Shown here one piece after another: positions 1-9,040 of a stretch of DNA of 64,000 bases. Within the stretch, counting starts at the first letter, position 1. The number at the start of each line of letters is the position of its first letter. Source of the DNA: Hoeflea_A sp965204935. Lineage in GTDB: Bacteria; Pseudomonadota; Alphaproteobacteria; Rhizobiales; Rhizobiaceae. A program made the translations under genes and the position numbers. The stretch is from NCBI RefSeq assembly GCF_965204935.1, contig NZ_CBDBFO010000002.1. One strand, 5' to 3'. Under the pieces are notes generated by a model. That model was not told the origin of the DNA and did not search any database. It saw nothing but the letters and a program-made list of their open reading frames with translations.

Positions 1-867
1 CTCGAATGAAGCCGTCACGGTGCGGGCGACCGGAACAAGCGCCGCGTTGATGAGACCTGTAATGCGGGTCGCATATTCGGTCAGAACCTGGGCCGACGTC
101 AGCCCGTCTCCCACCGGATCGATCTGCGGCTGGTTGGCCGCGGTCAGAGTAACGTCGACCGGTGAACTGCCCGCAACGGAAAGGCGCAGCGCACCATGAT
201 CGGCGAGTATCGCCTCGATGCGGTCGCGTATTTCAACCGGCGTTCCATCCGTGTATGGAACCGGCCGCCCCGCCTGGGATATACCCGCTGCGGGTCCGCC
301 GGCCGCAATCTCTGCCGCGGTCACAAGCTTTGACTGCTGGGTAAGGATATCCGGTGCGTAAAGCGGGCTTGCCGGGTTCATTGAAAGGTTCCGGAACGTT
401 TCCAGATCGGCCTGAGTGGTGCCGCCGGCCGGCAGCAGTTCCGCACGCCAGAGCTCCAGATTGAAGGTCGTCTCGGGCTGGCTGGAGTCGTAGGTCACTC
501 GGGCTCGGATCATGTCCCCGCTGCGGCCCGCTTGTCGGGCCGTCAATTCAAGCACCGGAGTCGTATCGGCCGCCTGCAGCTGAACGGTCGCGGCGGTCGC
601 GCCCTCGGCGATACGCATCACGTAGCAATCCGTGCCGCCATTCAAGAAGAACAGGCGAAGATATCGCGCCATGTCGCCGATCGACGTGTCCTCGCCGAAC
701 TGGCGCGCAAAGTCGGAATAATTGAACAAACGGCGGGGCTGATTGATCGGACCGAACTGGGTCGCTCCGATAAACATTGTCACGGATGTTGAGACGGCGG
801 CGATCGCGCGCACGCCACTCGGGACTTCGAGCACGTAGACGCCCGGATAGGTGGTAGCAACGTTCAT
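1..867 (-). CDS. contractile tail sheath protein, N-terminal part (cut by window edge)
   Basis: The reading frame runs from an ATG at 865-867 to the window edge without a stop (289 codons visible). A GGAG Shine-Dalgarno lies 9 nt upstream. The N-terminus carries YPGVYVLEVPSG followed by a VSTSV-x-FIG block and LFFLNGGTDCYVMRI. Tail sheath proteins of contractile phage tails, R-type tailocins and extracellular contractile injection systems (eCIS) start this way. In the family the sheath polymerises around the inner tube and contracts to drive it outward. The rest of the structural genes would lie to the left, outside the window. Phage, tailocin and eCIS cannot be told apart from this fragment; the PGVY/EVPSG start with no preceding domain is common in eCIS-type sheaths. 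Family call is solid, system type is inference. Confidence 0.85.
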   Translation of the reverse strand, partial: MNVATTYPGVYVLEVPSGVRAIAAVSTSVTMFIGATQFGPINQPRRLFNYSDFARQFGEDTSIGDMARYLRLFFLNGGTDCYVMRIAEGATAATVQLQAADTTPVLELTARQAGRSGDMIRARVTYDSSQPETTFNLELWRAELLPAGGTTQADLETFRNLSMNPASPLYAPDILTQQSKLVTAAEIAAGGPAAGISQAGRPVPYTDGTPVEIRDRIEAILADHGALRLSVAGSSPVDVTLTAANQPQIDPVGDGLTSAQVLTEYATRITGLINAALVPVARTVTASFE

Positions 868-1405
868 GGTTGAGCACTCCAGCTCGGGTTGAATTATGGT
901 CATTCGCCCCGTGGCTGCCGGCATGGCTGCACGTTGCCGGCGCGGCCCTGGGGCCCGCATAAAACTGGCGACAGTCTCAATTGTACTTTCAAGTGACTAC
1001 TTAAACGGGTGGAATTACTCGATGCGAGGCCACCAGCATCTTCAACTGTCAGAAAGTTAATTCACAGAAAAAACAAAGGTTCGTCAATTATTTACTGCGC
1101 CATAAAAAAGTCTAAATTTGCGAGATGCGGTATTTTTTGCAATATATTTAAAAGACTAGCACGGAATTCACGAATTATTACAATAGTAGAAAAACTGACA
1201 CAGTGTGAAAATGAAAATTATTCATATTTTTCTAGTATTAATTAAACAACTGTTTACAAGAAGATGCCACAACTATTCTAAGTAAGCCGGTCCCACGCCG
1301 CTACAGATATGCAACCAGTAATAGAAAAGCGGCTCGGTCGCCAAAGCTGGAAACCTGTGAAAGGATCCCGGCGCAGGAATGGCGGCAGCGTGAAAGCCGT
1401 AACGA
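868..1405. other. AT-rich intergenic leader upstream of the sheath gene
   Basis: About 540 bases without a convincing gene. Roughly 985-1265 is strikingly AT-rich compared with the GC-rich surroundings, with runs such as TATTTTTTGC and AATATATTTAAA. A 78-codon reading frame (1009-1245) crosses it but has no credible Shine-Dalgarno and a low-complexity Lys/Ile/Asn composition, so it is not called. Position just upstream of the sheath gene suggests a promoter and possibly a xenogeneic-silencer target (inference). 1266-1405 shows nothing recognisable. Confidence 0.5.
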
Positions 1406-1626
1406 TCAGGGATGTTTACGCACAGCAAGCCAGCGCCGAACCGCGATGACTGACCAGATGCCCTCTGCAATCACAAATGGATAAGAATGGATCAGCAAGC
1501 ATAGACGGCTGCAAGGGCGCAGCCGGATGCGAAGATCGCAACAAATACGGGATGGCGGTGTTCAAGTGCGTAACTGGCGACCATGATGAAGACGGCGACA
1601 ATGCCGAGTGTTTCCGTTCCGGCCAA
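1406..1626 (-). pseudogene. small inner-membrane protein of unknown function, frameshifted
   Basis: Reading leftward from a TTG at 1624-1626, with a strong AAGGAGAGG Shine-Dalgarno 4 nt upstream, the frame encodes a hydrophobic segment containing TLGIVAVFIMVASYALEHR. It meets a stop near 1498. In the neighbouring frame the protein continues as LIHSYPFVIAEGIWSVIAV and RRWLAVRKHP, then a TGA at 1406-1408. The span is 221 nt, one short of 74 codons, so a single-base loss near 1494-1500 explains the break. The intact product would be about 73 residues with two membrane helices. It resembles small uncharacterised rhizobial membrane proteins as I remember them. A sequencing error is the alternative. 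Confidence 0.55.
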
Positions 1627-1683
1627 GATACCTCTCCTTAAAGCTGCAGCTGAGGCAGCACGCTGGTCAATTGGCAATCCGGG

Positions 1684-2547
1684 TTAAAGCCAGCACGCTG
1701 TGGCCTGCATCGCTACTGGCCCGCCCTCCCGCGCCGTCCACAGCCTCAGGTTCTTACCGTCCTCCGCCGCGTGCAGGGCGAAATCAGCATCGTCGAACAA
1801 CGGAGCAACACTACGGAACGCAAACCGCCTTGGCGGTACGCCATCTTTCAGTTCAGCAGCGAAATGCACGAGCAGCGTCGCCTGTAGCGGGCCGTGCACA
1901 ACGAGACCCGGATAGCCTTCGGTCTCCATCGCATAGGGCCGGTCATAGTGAATGCGGTGCCCGTTGAACATCAGTGCCGAATATCGGAAGAGCAACGGCG
2001 TGTTGACGGCGATCCGGCGGCTGTACGCACCCGGTTTCGCAACGGATGCGGTCTCCGTCTTACCGGCAGGATCACCCTGCCCGCGATAGACGATGTTCTG
2101 AATTTCGGTCAATGCGGGTTTGCCACCGACCACGATGTTGTGCTCGACAGTCACAAAGCACAGGCGACCGCTGCGCCCTTCCTTCAGGGCGATGTCGGCA
2201 ATACGCGACAGTCGCTCCACCCTGTCACCAACCCGAAGACTGTTGTTGAACGTCAACTCTCCGCCCGCCCACATGCGCCGCGGGAGCGGCACCGGCGGCA
2301 CAAAATCGCCGCGCGGTGGATGACCGTCCGGGCCGAGTATGGCTGTCGCGGCAACTGTCGGCGCCAGGCACAGGTGAATGAGCAGCGGCGCCGGTTCCCC
2401 AACCTTCAGCGTATCAACATCCAGATTCAGCGTTGCATTGAAGCGGCGCACAAGTTCCGGCGTGATGACGTCCGAAACACGCTCCTCCCGGCCAATCCAG
2501 CCGCGCAGCAACTGCAAATCCGGTTCCGCGGCAACATTCTCCGGCAC
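1684..2547 (-). CDS. MaoC/HTD2-like acyl-CoA hydratase (FAS1-like dehydratase family)
   Basis: A 287-residue protein. The start is the GTG at 2545-2547, preceded by AGGAGGAG at 5 nt; further upstream the frame overlaps the divergent promoter region. The C-terminal half carries the HTD2-type hot-dog signature IHYDRPYAMETEGYPGLVVH followed by GPL. This is typical of the family that includes mesaconyl-C4-CoA hydratase and other enoyl-CoA hydratases, which add or remove water from CoA thioesters in the cytoplasm. It is transcribed divergently from a class III CoA-transferase, an acyl-CoA dehydrogenase and an MmgE/PrpD gene, so hydration of an unsaturated branched or dicarboxylic acyl-CoA is plausible. 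The exact substrate cannot be assigned. Confidence 0.8.
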   Translation of the reverse strand: MPENVAAEPDLQLLRGWIGREERVSDVITPELVRRFNATLNLDVDTLKVGEPAPLLIHLCLAPTVAATAILGPDGHPPRGDFVPPVPLPRRMWAGGELTFNNSLRVGDRVERLSRIADIALKEGRSGRLCFVTVEHNIVVGGKPALTEIQNIVYRGQGDPAGKTETASVAKPGAYSRRIAVNTPLLFRYSALMFNGHRIHYDRPYAMETEGYPGLVVHGPLQATLLVHFAAELKDGVPPRRFAFRSVAPLFDDADFALHAAEDGKNLRLWTAREGGPVAMQATACWL

Positions 2548-2708
2548 GGTGACTCCTCCTGATGACCACCCGCAAGACATGGCAGCTTTTGTCCGCTTGG
2601 AAAAGCCCGGCATCCAAGGGCTGTATCGCCGGGCCGATTGACCATATAAGAAATGCGAACCGCAATTTGCCGGAAACTGAGACACCGAAAACAGACGGAG
2701 GCCAATCG

Positions 2709-3839
2709 ATGTCCGCCATGCTTGATCGCGAACTCGAGGGCATCGTGGCCGTATCGCTGGAGCAGGCGGTCGCAGCGCCCTATTGCGGACTGCTGCTTGC
2801 CGATGCCGGTGCGCGGGTCATCAAGATCGAACGGCCGGACGGTGACTTCGCCCGCGGCTACGATCACGGTGCCGATGGCGAGAGCGTCTGGTTTGCCTGG
2901 CTCAACCGCGGCAAGGAATCGATCGCGGTCGACCTGAACACGCCCGAGGACGCCGCATTGCTCCACAGGCTCATCGGAAAGGCCGATATCTTTCTGCACA
3001 ATCTCGCGCCCGGCGCACTCGAGCGGCGTGGTTTCGGCGGCGAAGCGCTGCGGGAGACGAATGCCGGGCTGATCACCTGCCAGATTTCCGGTTACGGCGA
3101 CCACGGTGCCGCTGCGAAAATGAAGGCCTATGACACGCTCGTGCAGGCCGAGAGTGGCATTTGTTCCGTGACCGGGACACCTGAACAGCCGTCGAGGGCC
3201 GGCGTATCGATCTGCGATATCGCCACCGGGCTGACGGCATTCTCCGCAATCCTGCGCGCGCTGATCCAGCGAGGGCGCACAGGCAAGGGCCTTGATCTTT
3301 CCGTATCCCTGTTCGACGTGATGGCGGACTGGATGAACATGCAGATGCTGGTCTACCGCTATCTCGGGAACGCACCGGCCCGGACCGGCCTGACCCATCC
3401 GGTCATCGCGCCATACGGCCCCTATGAGGCCTCCGACGGCCAGATCATGATTGCCATTCAAAACAGCCATGAATGGCAGAATTTCTGCGAAACCGTCCTT
3501 CAGCGCCCGGAACTCGGCACCGATCCGAAATTCATCGACAATACCGCGCGGGTCGAGAACCGCGCGGATATGGACAAGGCGATCAATGCCGTCTTTTCCA
3601 GGTCGAGCCGCGATGAATTGATCGCCATCTTGCGCGAGCACAGGATCGCCTGTGCGCGGATTTCCAGTGTCGAGGATCTTTCCAACCACGAATTTCTCAG
3701 GCAGACGGACATCCACTTTGGCGAGGCCGAGCTTATGGCGGCGGACCTGCCGATCATCACCGCCGGTCCGCGCCCGTCCCATGTGCCGAAACTAGACGAA
3801 CACGGACAGGCGATCCGGCGGGAATTCGCCGAACGCTAG
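2709..3839 (+). CDS. CaiB/BaiF (class III) CoA-transferase
   Basis: A 376-residue protein starting at the ATG at 2709, with CGGAGG about 8 nt upstream. The N-terminal VAAPYCGLLLADAGARVIKI and IERPDGDFARG blocks and the KAYDTLVQAESG block match family III CoA-transferases. The Asp of AYDTL sits where the catalytic aspartate lies in the family. These enzymes move CoA between carboxylic acids in the cytoplasm, here probably activating the substrate of the downstream acyl-CoA dehydrogenase. The gene is 20 bases upstream of that dehydrogenase on the same strand and is likely the first gene of the operon 2709-7340. Confidence 0.88.
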   Translation: MSAMLDRELEGIVAVSLEQAVAAPYCGLLLADAGARVIKIERPDGDFARGYDHGADGESVWFAWLNRGKESIAVDLNTPEDAALLHRLIGKADIFLHNLAPGALERRGFGGEALRETNAGLITCQISGYGDHGAAAKMKAYDTLVQAESGICSVTGTPEQPSRAGVSICDIATGLTAFSAILRALIQRGRTGKGLDLSVSLFDVMADWMNMQMLVYRYLGNAPARTGLTHPVIAPYGPYEASDGQIMIAIQNSHEWQNFCETVLQRPELGTDPKFIDNTARVENRADMDKAINAVFSRSSRDELIAILREHRIACARISSVEDLSNHEFLRQTDIHFGEAELMAADLPIITAGPRPSHVPKLDEHGQAIRREFAER

Positions 3840-3859
3840 GAAGCTGCGATGGAAGCGCG

Positions 3860-5017
3860 ATGAAGTACGAAACCGGCAATGAGGACATCCGCGACGGCGT
3901 GCAGCGCCTGTGCGCCGAATTTCCGGGCAGCTACTGGCGGCGATGCGATCGCGACCGGGCTTACCCGGCCGATTTCGTCGAAGCGCTGACAAGGGCCGGT
4001 TACCTCGCCGCGCTGATACCGCAGGAGTATGGCGGTTCGGGCCTGACCATCTCCGCAGGGGCCGCAATTCTTGAGGAGATACACCGCTCCGGCGGCAACG
4101 CGGCCGCCTGCCATGCGCAGATGTATACGATGGGAACAGTCCTGCGGCACGGTTCGGATGCACAAAAGAGCACCTTTCTGCCAGCAATCGCCTCCGGTGA
4201 TTTACGTTTGCAGGCCTTTGGCGTGACCGAGCCGACCAGCGGAACCGACACGGGTGCCTTGCGCACCACGGCGCGGCTTGAGGGCGATACCTATGTCGTC
4301 AACGGCCAGAAGATCTGGACGTCGCGCGCCGAACACTCGGACCTCATGGTGCTGTTGTGCCGCACGACGCCGCGCGAGGAGGTGTCGAGAAAGACCGACG
4401 GCCTTTCCGTTCTGCTTGTCGACATGCGCGAGGTCCGCGGCAAGTCGATGACCATCCGGCCGATCCCCACGATGATGAACCATTCAACGACGGAGATCTT
4501 CTTCGACAATATGCCGGTCCCGGCCGAAAACCTGATCGGTGAGGAAGGCAAGGGTTTCCGATACATCCTGTCTGGCATGAACGCCGAACGTATCCTGATC
4601 GCCGCCGAATGCATCGGCGATGCCAAGTGGTTCATCGAAAGGGCGATCGCCTATGCAAACGAGCGGGTCGTCTTCGACAGCCCGATCGCCCGGAACCAGG
4701 GCATCCAGTTTCCCATCGCCAGGGCCTATGCGCAGATGCGCGCCGCCGAGCTGATGCTGCGCGAGGCAATCCGGCTCTACGAGGCAGGCGAAAACCCCGG
4801 CGAGGAGGCCAACCTTGCCAAGATGCTCGCCGCAGATGCATCCTGGGCAGCGGCCGAAACATGCCTGCAGACTCATGGCGGTTTCGGTTTCGCCGAGGAA
4901 TACGACGTCGAGCGCAAGTTTCGCGAAACGCGGCTTTATCAGGTCGCACCGATATCAACCAACCTGATCCTGAGCTACCTTGCCGAGCACGTTCTGGGGT
5001 TGCCGCGCTCTTTTTGA
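3860..5017 (+). CDS. acyl-CoA dehydrogenase
   Basis: A 385-residue flavoprotein. The family blocks are in order: LIPQEYGGSGLTISAGAAIL near residue 50, FGVTEPTSGTDTGALRTTA near 120, NGQKIWTSRAEHSDLMVLL near 148, a central beta-domain, and the C-terminal LQTHGGFGFAEEYDVERKFR segment of the four-helix domain. The enzyme would form an alpha,beta double bond in a CoA thioester and pass electrons to ETF. It lies between the CoA-transferase and the prpD-family gene, consistent with a CoA-ester degradation pathway. The chain length or branching it handles cannot be read from sequence. Confidence 0.9.
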   Translation: MKYETGNEDIRDGVQRLCAEFPGSYWRRCDRDRAYPADFVEALTRAGYLAALIPQEYGGSGLTISAGAAILEEIHRSGGNAAACHAQMYTMGTVLRHGSDAQKSTFLPAIASGDLRLQAFGVTEPTSGTDTGALRTTARLEGDTYVVNGQKIWTSRAEHSDLMVLLCRTTPREEVSRKTDGLSVLLVDMREVRGKSMTIRPIPTMMNHSTTEIFFDNMPVPAENLIGEEGKGFRYILSGMNAERILIAAECIGDAKWFIERAIAYANERVVFDSPIARNQGIQFPIARAYAQMRAAELMLREAIRLYEAGENPGEEANLAKMLAADASWAAAETCLQTHGGFGFAEEYDVERKFRETRLYQVAPISTNLILSYLAEHVLGLPRSF

Positions 5018-5643
5018 GAACCGATGAGGGAGAACGTCCGATGTCCGGCAATGCAGTTTCGGCAAACCTGCCTGCGAAGACGTCCATGTCGCCGCGGGTA
5101 GCCGAATTCGCCGTCTCGCTTGCCGGTGCCGCCATTCCAAAAAGCGCGCGGCATATCATGCGGCTTTCCCTGATGGACTGGACAGCCGTCGCAATATGCG
5201 GCCGCGGTGAACCGGTTGCCCGCATCGTTCGTGAGCTTGTCTCGGGCGATGGCGGGGCTGCCGAAGCAACGGTCATCGGACTGGGCGCCAGACTGCCGGC
5301 ACGCGCAGCAGCTCTTTCCAACGGAACGACCTCCCACGCGCTCGATTACGACGACACCCATTTCATTCATGTGGGCCACACCAGCGTCGTTGTCGTGTCC
5401 GCCGCGTTGGCCGTGGCACAAAAGTCACCGGCAAGCGGCAGCGACTTCCTCGATGCCTGCCTGATCGGCGTGGAAACAGCCTGCAGGGTCGGCGACTGGC
5501 TCGGCCGGGCCCATTACGACCGCGGGTTTCACCAGACCGCGACAGCCGGTGCCTTCGGTGCTGCAATGGCCTGCGCCCGGCTACTCGAACTGGATCCGGT
5601 TCAGGCACAACATGCGCTGGGCATCGCCTCAACCCGTGCCTCA

Positions 5644-6575
5644 GAGCCGGATTTAAAAGTAGTTGAGCGATATCAATGGTTTGTGATTCAACAGTCTTTT
5701 CAAAGAAGATGGAGAATCACGATGCCATGGAATGATATCGCCCGCGCCGAACATAACAGAGACCATTTGAGATTTCCAAGCGATTTGACCGATGAGGAAT
5801 GGACGATACTTGCCCCGTTCATTCCGCCGGCAAAACGGGGTGGACGACCGCGTACGACCGATATGCGCGAGGTGATGAACGCGATCCTTTATATCGCAAC
5901 CAGCGGCTGCCAGTGGCGCATGCTGCCGAAGCAGTTCCCACCGGTATCGACGGTACGTGGCTATTTCTACACCTGGAGCCGCATGGGTCTTTTTGCAGCC
6001 ATCAATCACCTCCTGGTCCTCAATACCCGCGAACTGGAAGGCCGCGCGGCTTCACCGACGGCCGGCGTGATCGACAGCCAGAGCGTGAAAACCACCGAAA
6101 GCGGGGGCGTTCGCGGCTATGACGCCGGCAAGAAGGTCAAGGGCCGCAAGCGACACATCGTCACCGATACGATCGGCCTGATGCTGTTCATCATCGTTCA
6201 CGCCGCCAACATTCAGGACAGGGACGGGGCCTGCGACCTGATCAGGGCTGTCGGCGACCGCTTCCCCTGGCTGCGCCACATCTTCGCCGATGGCGCCTAT
6301 GCGGGACCGAAGTTGCGAGCAGCGCTCGCGGGGCATGGCGACTGGACGGTCGAGACCGTCAAGCGCTGCGACAGCGCAGTCGGTTTCAAGGTTCTGCCGC
6401 GTCGATGGGTGGTGGAACGAACTTTCGCCTGGCTCGGGCGCTGCCGCAGACTGGCCCGGGACTGGGAGAGGACCATCCAGAACTCAACCGCGTGGGCGTT
6501 CATAGCAAGCATCCGGTTCATGACGCGGCGTCTCGCAAGGTATTGTTACGTTTGAATAACTTTTGAATCCGGCTC
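5644..6575 (+). mobile_element. IS5-family insertion sequence, copy A
   Basis: A 932-bp element bounded by imperfect inverted repeats, GAGCCGGATTTAAAAGTA on the left and GAGCCGGATTCAAAAGTT as the complement of the right end. It is flanked by the 3-bp duplication TCA (5641-5643 and 6576-6578). The T-N-A target fits the IS1031/IS427 groups of the IS5 family. It is indistinguishable in every reading frame I compared from the copy at 27369-28300 and has the same orientation. Confidence 0.95.
5722..6555 (+). CDS. IS5-family transposase, copy A
   Basis: A 277-residue DDE transposase beginning MPWNDIARAEHN, with a GGAG Shine-Dalgarno 8 nt before the ATG at 5722. It has the N-terminal LTDEEWTILAPFIPPAKRGG region. 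The DDE core shows GVIDSQSVKTTESGG (first Asp), LRHIFADGAYAG (second Asp) and the C-terminal RRWVVERTFAWLGRCRRLAR block with the catalytic Glu. Length is typical for the single-frame IS427-like group. The upstream prpD frame reads into it in phase, so a long fused frame exists. The gene probably uses its own start. Confidence 0.93.
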   Translation: MPWNDIARAEHNRDHLRFPSDLTDEEWTILAPFIPPAKRGGRPRTTDMREVMNAILYIATSGCQWRMLPKQFPPVSTVRGYFYTWSRMGLFAAINHLLVLNTRELEGRAASPTAGVIDSQSVKTTESGGVRGYDAGKKVKGRKRHIVTDTIGLMLFIIVHAANIQDRDGACDLIRAVGDRFPWLRHIFADGAYAGPKLRAALAGHGDWTVETVKRCDSAVGFKVLPRRWVVERTFAWLGRCRRLARDWERTIQNSTAWAFIASIRFMTRRLARYCYV

Positions 6576-7386
6576 TCAGGCCTCAAATCGCAGTTCGGAA
6601 CCATGGGCAAGCCGTATAATGCGGGCATTGCCGCATCCAACGGTGTCGAAGCCGCGCTTCTTGCCAAAGCCGGCTTTGTGTCCCAGCCGGACGGGCTGGA
6701 ATGCCAGCAGGGATTTGCCGACACGCACGCCGGTGCGTTTCGCGATCAGGACAAGGTGCTTGAAGGTCTTGGCGAGGCATTCGTTTTCGAAGCGGTCCAG
6801 CACAAGTTCCATGCCTGCTGCCATGGCCTGCATGCGATGCTCGAAGCAATATCGGAGCTTCAGGATCCACCTGAGCCAGAAAGCATCGCCGAAGTCGTCA
6901 TTACGACCAATCCGCAGTGGCTGCGCGTGTGCAATATTGCCGAACCCCGGACGGGACTTGAGGCAAAATTCAGTTACCGGCTGACAGCGGCAATGGCCCT
7001 TGGCGGCGTCGATACTGGTGATCTGAAGTCCTTCACCGATGAAGTCTGCAGCGAAGAACGGTTGCTCCGGCTGCGTGACAGAGTGCGTGTTGAAACTGAT
7101 GACCAGATCCCGGATACCGCCGCCCGCGTTTCCATAGCGCTTGAATCCGGCGCGGCGCTCAGCTCAGCGCATGATCTCAGCGCACCACTGCCGGTGCAAC
7201 TGCGCGAAGACAAGATCCGCGCCAAGGCGGAAAAACTCCTGGGGGGCAAAGCGAGCAGCGAACTCTGGCGGATCGTGGATTCATTGGACACGGACAATCT
7301 CGACGATTTCGCCGACTTTCTGGCACGTCAGGCACCCTGATAGTTTCCGGTGCTGCGAACCGGAGGAGACGCCAGACCAGAGCAGG

Positions 7387-8403
7387 TCATCCAAGGTGCA
7401 CGGTTTCTCCGTTTTCTGCCGACTGCGCGATAGCCTCGAGCACCTCGATATTGTGCACGAGTTCTTCGGAGGTGTAGGGATAGTCTGACACGCCATGAAT
7501 GGCGGCCGCGAATGCTTCCAGGTTGGCAACCACGGTATCCGTCCAGTCATAACGTTCGATGCTCATCGGCATGCCTGTTCGCGACAGCATCAGTTCGGCA
7601 ACACCTCCCGGGGTATCGGGATGCGTATCGTTGCGCACTTCGACCCATTGCTGCGATCCGAAAACATGGAAACGAATGAAGTGCGGCGTTGCAAGCACCG
7701 CACTGAGGCTTGCGGTCATGCCGGCCTCGAAGCCGAGCTGTACGGTGACCACATCACCTGTCTCCCAGCCGAGTATCCGGTTCGCGGTCAGCGCCTGCAC
7801 GGTTCGCACGCGGCCGAAGAGCGAGATATAAAGATCGGTAAGGTGGATGCCCATCGCGGTCATCCCGGCCGCTGGTGAGACGGCCTTGGACGTACGCCAG
7901 TCGCCGGCCGGCACGTTGACCAGCTTGTCGTGGCTGAATGCCGCCTCGGCGTGCATGATCGTGCCGAGCGCACCCTCCTCCACGAGCGACCGAACCTTCA
8001 TGAGCGCCGGTTCAAATCGACGCTCATGACCGATACCGAGGATGACGCCGGCGGTTTCGCAAGCGGCAACGGATCGTCGTGCGCTGGCACCGGTCAGCCC
8101 GAGCGGCTTTTCGCAAAAGACGTGCTTGCCCGCATCTGCCGCCGCAACCACCTGTTCCTCGTGCATGGTGTTCGGGGTTGTCAGGATCACGGCCGCGATC
8201 TCGGGATCGGCGAGCGCCGCGTCGAAATCGGCCGTCGTGCGCACGCCTTGTTGACCGGCGAGCTCGCGCCGCTCCGGATCGGGATCGATCACCAGTGCCG
8301 GACGTATGTTCTGATTATCCGAGAGACGCCGCACCATGTGCTGGCCCCACCAGCCGAAGCCGGCAATCGCCACATTGACCGCTTCGGACCGATCCTCCGC
8401 CAT
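7387..8403 (-). CDS. Gfo/Idh/MocA family oxidoreductase (first of three)
   Basis: A 338-residue NAD(P)-dependent dehydrogenase. The N-terminal Rossmann motif GFGWWGQHMVRRL follows the start, TTPNTMHEEQVVAAADAGKH comes near residue 95, and the conserved EKPLG with the catalytic lysine region near 119. The family oxidises or reduces hydroxyl/keto groups of sugars, inositols and related cyclic alcohols. It is convergent with the disrupted prpD and lies 33 bases downstream of the flavin reductase gene on the same strand, suggesting a two-gene operon read leftward from 8946. Substrate unknown. Confidence 0.87.
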   Translation of the reverse strand: MAEDRSEAVNVAIAGFGWWGQHMVRRLSDNQNIRPALVIDPDPERRELAGQQGVRTTADFDAALADPEIAAVILTTPNTMHEEQVVAAADAGKHVFCEKPLGLTGASARRSVAACETAGVILGIGHERRFEPALMKVRSLVEEGALGTIMHAEAAFSHDKLVNVPAGDWRTSKAVSPAAGMTAMGIHLTDLYISLFGRVRTVQALTANRILGWETGDVVTVQLGFEAGMTASLSAVLATPHFIRFHVFGSQQWVEVRNDTHPDTPGGVAELMLSRTGMPMSIERYDWTDTVVANLEAFAAAIHGVSDYPYTSEELVHNIEVLEAIAQSAENGETVHLG

Positions 8404-8436
8404 AGCGCCCTTTCTCCCCTAATTCAGGTGCCTGCT

Positions 8437-8946
8437 TCAGGCAGCGGCCTCGGAAAGGTGGGTGAACTGGCCGCGGTGGAAAACCAGCGGCTGTTTCTCA
8501 TAGGTCGAAATGCCGATCACCTCGCCGAGATAAATCTCATGATCGCCGCCCTCGTGACGCCGGTAGGTGCGGCACTCGAGCTGGGCGTGAACGCCTTCAA
8601 TGAGCGGCACATTCTCGATCCCCGGACGGTATGCGATGTTTCGGAACTTGTCCTCAGAGGGGCGGGCAAACTGCATGCACAGGTCCTGCTGGTCCCGTGC
8701 AAGTATGTTGATGGCGAAACTGTTGTAGTTGCGGAACGCGTCGAAGCTCGGCGCCGTGCGCGCCAGGCTCCACAGAATGAGCGGTGGAGACAGCGACACC
8801 GAGTTGAAGGAGTTGATCGTCAGGCCGACCGGTGCACCGCCGTCGCCGACGGTTGTCACCACCGCAACGCCGGTGGCGAAGTGGCCGAGCGCGTCGCGCA
8901 GCATGTTGCGGTCGATCTGAACCGCTTTCGGGATCGTATCACTCAT
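8437..8946 (-). CDS. FMN/FAD reductase component of a two-component monooxygenase
   Basis: A 169-residue protein of the flavin reductase-like FMN-binding split-barrel family (HpaC/RutF type). It contains FATGVAVVTTVGDGGAPVGL, the TINSFNSVSLSPPLILWSLA block and a C-terminal GEVIGISTYEKQPLVFHRG. Such proteins use NAD(P)H to reduce free flavin for a partner monooxygenase. The divergently transcribed gene 224 bases away encodes exactly such a partner (luciferase-like monooxygenase), making a pair likely. No strong Shine-Dalgarno is visible before the ATG at 8946. Confidence 0.87.
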   Translation of the reverse strand: MSDTIPKAVQIDRNMLRDALGHFATGVAVVTTVGDGGAPVGLTINSFNSVSLSPPLILWSLARTAPSFDAFRNYNSFAINILARDQQDLCMQFARPSEDKFRNIAYRPGIENVPLIEGVHAQLECRTYRRHEGGDHEIYLGEVIGISTYEKQPLVFHRGQFTHLSEAAA

Positions 8947-9040
8947 AATTCGCCGCCGGTTGTTGTTTGCAGGTTGCGGATTGCCGACAAAATAGGAGGG
9001 CCGGCAAACGCCGACAAATTATTTTGCGTTATGCCGGTCA

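Larger units (their letters stand above)
5041..7340 (+). pseudogene. MmgE/PrpD family protein, split by an IS5 element
   Basis: The 5' part starts at the ATG at 5041 (Shine-Dalgarno GAGGGAG) and encodes MmgE/PrpD hallmarks such as LSNGTTSHALDYDDTHFIHV followed by GHTS. It reads into the inserted element after 5643. The 3' part (6579-7340) resumes with GLKSQFGTMGKPYNAG and ends at a TGA. Removing the element and one copy of the TCA target duplication restores one uninterrupted frame of about 455 codons, so the insertion looks recent. The family includes 2-methylcitrate dehydratase, cis-aconitate decarboxylase and iminodisuccinate epimerase; which activity applies is unknown. As it stands the protein is truncated and fused to about 26 codons of IS sequence. 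Confidence 0.9.

Noticed and set aside
1009..1245. 78-codon frame in the AT-rich leader
   Set aside because: No ribosome site, unusual composition, and located where the sheath promoter should be.
2427..3782. 451-codon leftward frame opposite the CoA-transferase
   Set aside because: Antisense shadow of a clear CaiB/BaiF gene, with low-complexity Arg/Gly/Asp composition.
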